Notes under the pieces: model-generated
The model's database searches: none
What the model was told of the DNA's origin: nothing
What the model saw: the letters and a program-made list of their open reading frames with translations, nothing else
Origin: Phycisphaerae bacterium
GTDB lineage: Bacteria > Planctomycetota > Phycisphaerae > Sedimentisphaerales > Anaerobacaceae
NCBI GenBank assembly: GCA_030609625.1
Contig: JAUWBX010000009.1
Location: 1 to 14,045 of the forward strand
Direction: 5' to 3'
DNA: 14,045 nucleotides
Position numbers and translations under genes: made by a program
Shown here: positions 1 to 5,856 of the stretch, one piece after another
How the letters are laid out: every line of letters begins with the position of its first letter
Position numbering within the stretch: the stretch's first letter is position 1

Positions 1-7
1 TATTTAG

Positions 8-27
8 ATTCCTGCTTGCGCAGGAAT
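8..27. repeat. Short perfect palindrome (ATTCCTGC/GCAGGAAT)
   Basis: Positions 8-15 (ATTCCTGC) are the exact reverse complement of 20-27 (GCAGGAAT), with a 4-base loop TTGC. The sequence continues with GAC, as in the dispersed ATTCC(C/T)GC..GC(A/G)GGAATGAC palindromes found between genes in many bacterial genomes; membership of that class is an inference from similarity. It ends 26 bases before the aminopeptidase start. No T-run follows on the + strand, so a terminator role for an upstream gene is not clear. Confidence 0.6.
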
Positions 28-53
28 GACAAATAGTTTCGCAAGGATGATAA

Positions 54-1619
54 ATGGGAAAGAAAAGGAAAGAAAAGATGAAAGAGATTATTGAAGTTGA
101 ATTGAAAACGCGGAAAGTAGATTTCAGCAAGTGCGAAACAGACCTGCTTGCAGTGGGGCTGTTTTCAGACGCTAAAGGGCTGGATAAATTAAATGCACAA
201 CTCGACAGTCAGCTTGACGGTGCAATCGAGCGATTGATTAAGTTGGGCGATTTCAAACCAAAAGACGGAACCAGTGCAATCGTTTATGGCAACGACAGGA
301 TAGGGGCCGAAAGAGTTTTGCTGGTCGGCTTAGGTGAAAAGAAAAAAGCAACACTGGATACGCTCCGCAAAGCGGCATCTAACGCGGCAAAAAAGTCGGT
401 GGAGATGAAAATAGAAACTATCAGCCTGGCGCTGCACAGAGCATTCGGCGGGCGATTCGATTTATCTGCAATGGGCAGGGTCTTAGCGGAAGGGACCTAT
501 CTCGGCAGTTATCGCTATGATGAATTCGTTACTGAGAGCGAAAACGGACGGGCGGATTCGCTTAAAGTTGAGCTGATTGATTCAGACTCGGCAAAAACAA
601 GAAAATTAAATAAAGGTCTTTCAAGGGGGGGGGCTATCGGCAAGGCACAAAGCTATGCCCGGACCTTATCAAATCGGCCTGCCAATGTAATAAACCCAGC
701 CGAATTAGCCGCCGCCGCAAAAAAATTAGCCAATAGTGCGAAGAGTTTGAGTTGTACAGTTTTTGACGAAAAGCAATTGGCTGCGAAGGGTATGGGCGGG
801 GTGCTTGCAGTCGGCTCAGGCTCGCAAAATAAGCCGAGATTTATTGTTTTGAAATACAGCCCCGCCGGCAGCGCTGCAAGTCGTCAGCCTACGGTTGGTC
901 TGGTGGGCAAAGCGATAACCTTCGATTCCGGTGGAATAAGCATTAAGCCGGCCGCCAATATGGACCAGATGAAATTAGATAAAAGCGGCGGTATCGCAGT
1001 GTTGGCAACGATGAAAGCTGTGGCGGAGCTTGGGCTGCCGGTCAATGTTTATGGGATAATCCCGTCGGCGGAAAACCTGCCGAGCGGAACAAGCTATCGA
1101 CCCGGTGACATTATTACAACCTTCAGCGGCAAGACCGTTGAGGTGCAAAATACCGACGCCGAAGGCAGGATGATACTTTGCGATGGTCTCAGCTATGCCG
1201 TTAAACAAAAATGCGATATTATCATTGACATAGCAACATTGACGGGGGCCTGTATGGTTGCTCTCGGCAAATATATGGCCGGACTAATGGGCAACGATGA
1301 GAAACTGATAAAGCAATTGCAGAGGGCCTCAAAGGACAGCGGTGAAAAGGTCTGGCCAATGCCGAGCAGCGATGAGTACGCAAAAGAGATGAAGAGCAAG
1401 ATAGCCGACCTGAAGAACATCGGCAGTAAATGGGGCGGAGCCTGCACGGCGGCGGCCTTTTTGAGGCAATTTGTCGGCGATACAAAATGGGCACATCTGG
1501 ATATTGCCGGTATGGATATATTCAGCAAGCCAACCGAATTTTCAGCGGAAGGCTCAACCGGATTTGGTGTGCGGCTGCTTACTACTTATCTTATGAATTT
1601 AACGTCAAAGAAAATCTGA
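54..1619 (+). CDS. pepA: Leucyl aminopeptidase (peptidase family M17)
   Basis: Cytosolic di-metal exopeptidase that removes N-terminal residues from peptides; M17 enzymes form hexamers. The 521-residue length fits the family. The N-terminal half is a macrodomain-like region containing a VLLVGLGEKKK segment. The C-terminal catalytic half begins near NRPANVINP. The metal-binding segment GKAITFDSGG supplies Lys286 and Asp291, MKLDKSGG supplies Asp309, and the family signature NTDAEGR supplies Asp368 and Glu370 with Arg372 beside them (numbering from 54). All expected ligands are present, so it should be active. Two starts are possible: ATG 54, with AAGGA 6 bases upstream, and ATG 78, with AAGGA 8 bases upstream. 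Starting at 78 would remove a Lys-rich MGKKRKEK leader and give 513 residues, closer to E. coli PepA. A run of nine G lies in the coding sequence at 625-633, but the frame stays open. It precedes folE by 72 bases and has no obvious functional link to it. Confidence 0.95.
   Translation: MGKKRKEKMKEIIEVELKTRKVDFSKCETDLLAVGLFSDAKGLDKLNAQLDSQLDGAIERLIKLGDFKPKDGTSAIVYGNDRIGAERVLLVGLGEKKKATLDTLRKAASNAAKKSVEMKIETISLALHRAFGGRFDLSAMGRVLAEGTYLGSYRYDEFVTESENGRADSLKVELIDSDSAKTRKLNKGLSRGGAIGKAQSYARTLSNRPANVINPAELAAAAKKLANSAKSLSCTVFDEKQLAAKGMGGVLAVGSGSQNKPRFIVLKYSPAGSAASRQPTVGLVGKAITFDSGGISIKPAANMDQMKLDKSGGIAVLATMKAVAELGLPVNVYGIIPSAENLPSGTSYRPGDIITTFSGKTVEVQNTDAEGRMILCDGLSYAVKQKCDIIIDIATLTGACMVALGKYMAGLMGNDEKLIKQLQRASKDSGEKVWPMPSSDEYAKEMKSKIADLKNIGSKWGGACTAAAFLRQFVGDTKWAHLDIAGMDIFSKPTEFSAEGSTGFGVRLLTTYLMNLTSKKI
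625..633 (+). repeat. Nine-base G homopolymer inside pepA
   Basis: Nine consecutive G bases encode part of a Ser-Arg-Gly-Gly-Ala stretch between the two domains of the aminopeptidase. The frame is intact on both sides. Runs of this length are prone to replication slippage and to sequencing or assembly error, so the count deserves checking. Confidence 0.9.
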
Positions 1620-1691
1620 GCCGAAGCGAGCAAAGTTAAAAACGTAAATTAGACGCCAGTCGAGAAATATTTATAGTTGCAGGTTAAAAAA

Positions 1692-2276
1692 ATGGCCCAA
1701 AAACGCAAGACCGTAGATACCGAGAGAATCAGAAAAGCAGCTAAGGAGATACTCTTGGCGCTTGGTGAAGACACTGAGCGCGAGGGCTTAAAGAAAACGC
1801 CGGAACGGATGGCAAGGATGTACGCTGAACTTTTAGGCGGGATGTACGAGGACCCTAAAAAGCATATTCGCAGCATCTTTACCGAAAACTACGACGAAAT
1901 CGTTCTGCTGCGTAATATACCATTTTACAGTATGTGCGAACATCACCTAATGCCGTTTATCGGTTCAGCTCATATTGCCTATTTGCCTTCGGGAACAGTG
2001 CTTGGTGTCAGCAAATTAGCTCGTATTGTGGACTGTTTTGCCCGGCGACTCCAGACGCAGGAAAGGCTTACATACCAGATAGCTGATTTCATAATGAACA
2101 GCTTAAAACCAAAGGGTGTCGCAGTTGTGCTGGAAGCTTCACATAGCTGTATGACCATTCGGGGCATAAAGAAGCCCGGCTCGGTAATGGTAACATCGGC
2201 ACTTCGCGGGATATTTAAGAAAGACCCGAGAAGCCGAAATGAGGTTATGAGCCTGATGCATAACGGCAACAAGTAA
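1692..2276 (+). CDS. folE: GTP cyclohydrolase I
   Basis: Converts GTP to 7,8-dihydroneopterin triphosphate, the first step toward folate, tetrahydrobiopterin and queuosine. The 194 residues cover the complete family fold. Zinc ligands are visible as Cys82 and His85 in the FYSMCEHHLMPF motif and Cys153 in SHSCMTIRG. Further family blocks are GVSKLARIVDCFARRLQ, QERLT and a C-terminal TSALRGIF. The ATG at 1692 is chosen over the in-frame TTG at 1677 because alignment with family members needs nothing before MAQKRKTVD; a weak AGG lies 8 bases upstream. This is the zinc-dependent FolE1 type, not the FolE2 type. The next gene downstream is a PTPS/QueD-family protein that uses the FolE product, so the two probably act in one pathway, although a 241-base repeat-rich gap separates them. 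Confidence 0.97.
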   Translation: MAQKRKTVDTERIRKAAKEILLALGEDTEREGLKKTPERMARMYAELLGGMYEDPKKHIRSIFTENYDEIVLLRNIPFYSMCEHHLMPFIGSAHIAYLPSGTVLGVSKLARIVDCFARRLQTQERLTYQIADFIMNSLKPKGVAVVLEASHSCMTIRGIKKPGSVMVTSALRGIFKKDPRSRNEVMSLMHNGNK

Positions 2277-2297
2277 TTGATTATTGATTACTGATTA
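2277..2297. repeat. Three tandem 7-base units (TTGATTA, TTGATTA, CTGATTA)
   Basis: Directly after the folE stop codon, 2277-2283 and 2284-2290 are identical TTGATTA units and 2291-2297 differs by one base. Near-identical heptads recur at 4754-4774, also directly after a stop codon. Function unknown. Confidence 0.7.
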
Positions 2298-2330
2298 ATT
2301 GGGAATCAAAATCCTGATAACCTGCTATAG

Positions 2331-2345
2331 TTTGGAGTGTCCAAA
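2331..2345. repeat. Short hairpin TTTGGA-GTG-TCCAAA
   Basis: Perfect 6-base inverted repeat (2331-2336 with 2340-2345) and a 3-base loop, five bases before the much larger inverted repeat. No T-run follows. It may be part of the same composite intergenic element. Confidence 0.5.
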
Positions 2346-2350
2346 GTTAT

Positions 2351-2473
2351 GGATATCAGTATATCAGAAAATCAGGATGTAGGTTACCAGCATATCAGGG
2401 TATCAGGAAAAACAAGCCTGATGTCCTGATAACCTGATGCTCAACTACCTGATAATCTGATATGCTGATAGCC
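2351..2473. repeat. Large symmetric inverted repeat with 8-base ATCAG/CTGAT periodicity
   Basis: Two 57-base arms (2351-2407 and 2417-2473) surround a 9-base loop. Pairing each base with its mirror position gives 42 Watson-Crick and 5 G-T pairs by hand count. ATCAG-type cores start at 2355, 2363, 2371, 2386 (as ACCAG), 2394 and 2402. CTGAT cores start at 2418, 2426, 2434, 2449, 2457 and 2465. Both arms therefore show spacing 8, 8, 15, 8, 8 in perfect mirror order. A further CTGATAACCTG copy lies at 2314-2324. The element sits between folE and the PTPS-like gene, 44 bases before the latter's ATG. It could be an RNA hairpin, a dispersed repeat or a protein-binding array; the sequence does not decide. 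Confidence 0.85.
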
Positions 2474-2517
2474 TGAAGCTTTAGCTCGCTTTAGATTCTC
2501 GCTTAGGGATTTTGCTT

Positions 2518-3330
2518 ATGCATAAGCTGGTCAGGTGTGTGCGGTTTTCGATTAATCCTTTTCTGTCGGAAGAAAATGAAGGATTCAATTCATTTGTATC
2601 TAAGCCGGCCGGTGAAGGACTTTCAATATTCTTAGAATTATCCGTCGAAGTGGTCGGTGAGGTTGAGCCGGCTACGGGATTTGTTGTTAATGTAGCTGAT
2701 ATTGACAGAGAAGTTCGCGAATTCGCGGTGCCGGTTTTTGCCGAGCGAATAAGACAGGATTTTCGTCGGGCACAACATATCGGTTTTTTCGCAGTGGCTG
2801 AACTTCTAAAATCAGCCTGGAACAGATTGACTGATAAATTTGGGCCGGCCCAGTTAAGCAAATTGAGCCTGAAGCTGAATCCTTTCAGGAAGGTAGTTAT
2901 AAAATCGAGAGATTTGGAGATGGTTTATTTTAGTGAAAAATTCGAATTTGCAGCGATGCATAAGCTCTGGAACAACGATTTCTCCGAGGAGCAGAATCTC
3001 AAGGTTTTCGGAAAATGCGCAAACCCCGCCGGTCACGGCCACAACTATATCGTTGAGGTTACGATAAAGATGCCGGTAAACGAAAATGGTTTCCATATCA
3101 GCGATTTTGAAAGAGTAGTTGATAACGAGCTGATAAAACTCGTTGACCATAAGAATTTGAATGCCGACGTTAGCCAGTTCAGCAAAACCAATCCCACCGT
3201 TGAAAATATTGCAGCTTTCGCATGGAACAGACTCGTGGGTAAATTCGGCGAAGCGGCTCTGCATTGTGTTACCGTCTGGGAAACCGACAAGACATATAGC
3301 TCATACTACGGCCCAGGTAATAGCAAATAA
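2518..3330 (+). CDS. Tandem-domain 6-pyruvoyl-tetrahydropterin synthase / QueD family protein
   Basis: Two T-fold domains in 270 residues, twice the usual family length. The C-terminal domain (about 135-270) is complete: zinc ligands His148 (FAAMHKLW), His173 and His175 (AGHGHNY); catalytic Cys167 (GKCANP), Asp210 and His211 (VDHKNLN); pterin-binding Glu255 (VWETDK). The C-x5-HGHNY spacing and the EEQNLKVFGKC run resemble animal-type PTPS more than E. coli QueD, which has C-x3-HGH. The N-terminal domain (about 1-125) keeps the strand pattern and an ATGFVVNVADID block but lacks the zinc histidines and catalytic Cys; the first His position reads as Pro. ATG 2518 is preferred over TTG 2512 because AGGG at 2505 lies 9 bases upstream of the ATG. 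With folE nearby, the substrate is probably dihydroneopterin triphosphate. The product could be 6-pyruvoyl-tetrahydropterin or the queuosine precursor 6-carboxytetrahydropterin; the sequence alone does not settle this. Confidence 0.88.
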   Translation: MHKLVRCVRFSINPFLSEENEGFNSFVSKPAGEGLSIFLELSVEVVGEVEPATGFVVNVADIDREVREFAVPVFAERIRQDFRRAQHIGFFAVAELLKSAWNRLTDKFGPAQLSKLSLKLNPFRKVVIKSRDLEMVYFSEKFEFAAMHKLWNNDFSEEQNLKVFGKCANPAGHGHNYIVEVTIKMPVNENGFHISDFERVVDNELIKLVDHKNLNADVSQFSKTNPTVENIAAFAWNRLVGKFGEAALHCVTVWETDKTYSSYYGPGNSK

Positions 3331-3392
3331 CGTAACCCCAAGACAAACTGAAACCGAGTTTCGGACCGATTCAATTCCAACAATGTTTGGTG

Positions 3393-3421
3393 TTGACATA
3401 TTCGGCCTGACGTCATATAAT
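3393..3421 (+). promoter_or_regulatory. Consensus sigma70-type promoter for the prepilin-like gene
   Basis: TTGACA at 3393-3398 and TATAAT at 3416-3421 are separated by exactly 17 bases, a full consensus housekeeping promoter. Transcription would start near 3428, leaving an untranslated leader of about 98 bases before ATG 3526. The 8-base palindrome TGACGTCA (3408-3415) abuts the -10 box and could be an operator. Promoter activity is inferred from the match only. Confidence 0.7.
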
Positions 3422-3525
3422 ACATAAACAAGTTCAACACGTTAAGAAAACGCAGAATTAACGAAACGCAACATTGCTTTTGCATACCTTATTGTTTTGA
3501 TAGTAAATATAAAGAAAAGATACCA

Positions 3526-4302
3526 ATGAAAAGAAGGGCTTTCACACTAATCGAGCTGCTGGTGGTAATCGCAATTATCGCACTGCTTATGGCAATTCTC
3601 ATGCCTGCTTTACAGCGAGTGAAAAATCAGGCCAAAGGTACCATATGCGTTCAAAATTTACGCACCATGACAATGGCCTGGATAATGTATAAAGATGATA
3701 ATGATGATGAATTAGTGAAGGGCACAACAGGTTCCTCCGATGGGAGCTGGGTGTCAAGCCCGCAAGACAACGCCACAATTGAGCAAAAGAAGGAAGCCTT
3801 AAGAAACGGCGCACTTTTTCCCTATGTCGGCAACACGGTGGATGTATATCGGTGTCCCGCCGACCTGAGGCAGAAAGACCCAAGGGTATATGCCTTTCGC
3901 AGCTACTCGATCGCCGGAGGTATGAATGGAGTAAATCCGGCAGGCGGGTGGCAGATTTACCCCATTATAAAATACTCCGAAATAAAAAGGCCAGCCAGCA
4001 AATATGTCTTTCTGGAAGAAGCCGACCCACGAGAATATAACAGGGGTTCCTGGGTTATGCGTCCAAAGTCAAAAGAGTGGGTGGATCCATTCGCAATCTG
4101 GCACAGCAGAACAAAAAGCACTTTGGGATGGGCTGATGGCAGCGCGGAAATGCACCGATGGCTGAGTAAAAGCTTAATCGAATGGAACAAACTGGCCTGT
4201 GAGGAGCCCGACAAATTCAGTTTCTATAAGCCCCGCCATGAGGATGACCTCGAAGACTTCACATTTATGTTGAACGGCTATGCGTATCGAGCCCTTCAGT
4301 AG
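3526..4302 (+). CDS. Prepilin-type N-terminal cleavage/methylation protein (type II pseudopilin-like)
   Basis: The 258-residue protein begins with a class III prepilin leader: MKRRA, then FTLIELLVVIAIIALL, with Glu at position 5 of the mature chain. A prepilin peptidase would cut between Ala5 and Phe6; Ala replaces the usual Gly at -1. The hydrophobic helix anchors the protein in the inner membrane or assembles it into a pseudopilus. The rest looks like an extracytoplasmic globular domain. Near the C-terminus, His193 and Asp204-Gly205 (WHSR...GWADGSAEMHRW) match the planctomycete-type H-X9-DG processing-associated motif, but with ten residues between instead of nine. Such proteins are numerous in planctomycetes and their individual roles are largely unknown. 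It stands alone, with a strong predicted promoter upstream and no secretion genes in view. The AGAAAAGA ribosome site is weak. Confidence 0.88.
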   Translation: MKRRAFTLIELLVVIAIIALLMAILMPALQRVKNQAKGTICVQNLRTMTMAWIMYKDDNDDELVKGTTGSSDGSWVSSPQDNATIEQKKEALRNGALFPYVGNTVDVYRCPADLRQKDPRVYAFRSYSIAGGMNGVNPAGGWQIYPIIKYSEIKRPASKYVFLEEADPREYNRGSWVMRPKSKEWVDPFAIWHSRTKSTLGWADGSAEMHRWLSKSLIEWNKLACEEPDKFSFYKPRHEDDLEDFTFMLNGYAYRALQ

Positions 4303-4753
4303 GGACAACTCTCGGTAAATACATCAGAAACTCCGTAAAAGGTAATATAACCTCGGCTAACATGATAATAAATTAACAGGCATTCCGCTCCGTTTTTAAC
4401 TTTATCCAGTGTGCATATGTGTCATGAGGTTTTGTTCTACGAACTTATCGGGCCTTGGGGACGTACAGTTTTTAACGTAAAACCGGCCGTTGATGACCTG
4501 CCGGAAGTCAGCCCCGCCGAATCAAAGGCTACTAACGGATACGTCTTTACTAAAGCTATGTTCTTTATTTGCCGATACTTATGGTGTAAGAAGACAGTCG
4601 GTCAACCCGCTCCAATCAGAGGTGAGCATCAATACAATTGGTGCGGCTATGACCATAAGAAAATGGCTTCCGCAAAAAAATCTGGTATGGCAGTGAGGCT
4701 GTATCTGTTTGTATGCGCAGCCGACGGGGACGGAGTCTAATAAAAATTTACTA

Positions 4754-4774
4754 TTTATTATTGACTATTGATTA
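4754..4774. repeat. Three heptad units (TTTATTA, TTGACTA, TTGATTA)
   Basis: Contiguous 7-base units related to those at 2277-2297. Units two and three fit TTGAYTA and the first is more diverged. The array lies just after the stop codon of the doubtful 4411-4740 frame. Confidence 0.55.
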
Positions 4775-4802
4775 TTTTTCCCCACATTAGAAACTTTATG
4801 AA

Positions 4803-4815
4803 GACTTTTAAAGTC
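4803..4815. promoter_or_regulatory. Possible operator palindrome GACTTT-T-AAAGTC
   Basis: A 6-base inverted repeat around a single central T, 67 bases before the TTG start of the first sugar-nucleotide gene. The position suits a regulator site for the polysaccharide locus, but there is no independent support. Confidence 0.25.
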
Positions 4816-4882
4816 GCTTAACAGTAACCAGAATTGGGCAGAAATAGTCGATAGACTCATTACGTATTGAAAGGCTGGCCGA

Positions 4883-5851
4883 TTGAAAGCGTTTATTACA
4901 GGCGGGGCAGGTTTTATCGGTTCTCATCTGGCGGAACGTCTGCTCAAAGACGGCAATAAGGTAGTAGTTATCGATAACCTCAGCACCGGCAGTCTGGAAA
5001 ATATCGAAAGTTTCAAAGAGCATTCCGGCTTTGAGTTTGTTGAAGGTGACATCCGCAACGCTGAACTAATGGAACCTCTGGTAGAGCAGAGCGAAGCGGT
5101 CTTTCACCTGGCTGCGGCCGTTGGTGTCAAGCTGATAGCTGAGGACCCGGTGCATACGATAGAAACCAATATCGGCGGCACTGAGATAGTGTTAGATATA
5201 GCCAACAAATTCGGCAAAAAACTCCTCATCGCTTCAAGCAGCGAAGTGTACGGCAAAAACGAGGCGGTCCCATTTCGTGAAGATGACGACATTGTGCTCG
5301 GCAGCACCAGCGTTTCCCGCTGGTCGTATGCCTGCAGTAAGGCGATAGACGAATTTTTGGGCCTGGCTTTTTATCAACAGTATGGATTGGGCGTGATAAT
5401 CGGCAGGTTCTTTAATACAATTGGGCCAAGGCAAACAGGCCAATACGGGATGGTGGTGCCGCGATTCGTTCAAAGGGCGTTGAGGAATGAGCCGATCCTG
5501 ATATATGGGACGGGCAAGCAAACACGATGCTTTTGTTATGTGGCCGACCTTGTCGAGGCGATTATCAGCCTGATGAATTGCAAACAGGCGGAAGGCAAGG
5601 TATATAATATCGGTTCGAACGAAGAGATTGCTATCGAAGAGCTTGCTGATAAAATTATCGAAATGACAGGCAGTAAAAGCAAAAAGCAATTTGTGTCCTA
5701 TGAGGCCGCCTACGGTATGCCCATTGAGGATATGATGCGGCGTGTGCCAAACGTAGAGCAAATCAAAAAAACTATCGGCTGGAAACCAAAAACGAGCCTG
5801 ACCGAAACGCTTCAAACTATTATTGATAACGAAAAACGTAAAATGGACTGA
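4883..5851 (+). CDS. NAD-dependent sugar-nucleotide epimerase/dehydratase (UDP-glucuronate decarboxylase-like)
   Basis: Extended short-chain dehydrogenase/reductase of 322 residues acting on a nucleotide sugar in the cytoplasm. The NAD-binding GGAGFIGSH motif starts at residue 7, with an acidic residue in VIDNLSTG after strand 2 as expected for NAD(H). Catalytic residues appear as SSSEVYG (Ser119, Glu121) and YACSK (Tyr149, Lys153). Substrate-domain landmarks are RFFNTIGPRQ, PRFVQRAL and GKQTRCFCYVADLV. The RFFNT-GPR and YV-D blocks favour the UDP-glucuronate decarboxylase/UDP-glucose 4-epimerase side of the family, but the exact reaction cannot be fixed. The start is a TTG: GAAAGG lies 8 bases upstream, and the Rossmann strand begins directly after the initiator, so no later start would work. 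Gmd starts 5 bases after its stop, which indicates cotranscription. Confidence 0.9.
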   Translation: MKAFITGGAGFIGSHLAERLLKDGNKVVVIDNLSTGSLENIESFKEHSGFEFVEGDIRNAELMEPLVEQSEAVFHLAAAVGVKLIAEDPVHTIETNIGGTEIVLDIANKFGKKLLIASSSEVYGKNEAVPFREDDDIVLGSTSVSRWSYACSKAIDEFLGLAFYQQYGLGVIIGRFFNTIGPRQTGQYGMVVPRFVQRALRNEPILIYGTGKQTRCFCYVADLVEAIISLMNCKQAEGKVYNIGSNEEIAIEELADKIIEMTGSKSKKQFVSYEAAYGMPIEDMMRRVPNVEQIKKTIGWKPKTSLTETLQTIIDNEKRKMD

Positions 5852-5856
5852 ATATT

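Larger units (their letters stand above)
4303..4882. other. 580-base stretch without a confident gene
   Basis: No recognisable gene is seen. A GTG-initiated frame runs 4411-4740 (109 codons), and an overlapping +1 frame runs 4490-4696 (68 codons, ending RKWLPQKNLVWQ). Neither resembles a family I can name, and neither has a clear ribosome site. The first frame reads more protein-like before about 4560, while the second reads more protein-like after it, which would fit a decayed or frameshifted gene, but this is weak. After 4740 the sequence is AT-rich, with heptad repeats (4754-4774) and a short palindrome (4803-4815). A promoter for the downstream sugar locus might lie here, but no convincing -35/-10 pair was found. 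Confidence 0.5.

Noticed and set aside
2351..2473. CRISPR array
   Set aside because: The repeated cores are only 5-8 bases, have no uniform spacers and are arranged as an inverted palindrome, not as direct repeats.
2481..2861. Minus-strand frame of 126 codons over the PTPS N-terminal domain
   Set aside because: The + strand translation keeps T-fold landmarks and is continuous with the active domain. The minus-strand product is low-complexity Ser/Thr-rich.
3350..3362. GAAAC-CGA-GTTTC hairpin after the PTPS-like gene
   Set aside because: The stem is only 5 bases with a 3-base loop and no T-run, so it is not a credible terminator.
4761..4790. TTGACT with a -10 box as a promoter for the sugar locus
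   Set aside because: At 17-18 bases downstream only ACATTA or CATTAG is found, a poor -10 match, and the TTGACT belongs to the heptad repeat.
5234..5815. Minus-strand open frame of 193 codons
   Set aside because: Antisense to the first SDR gene, whose + strand product has every expected motif. The minus product shows no family resemblance.
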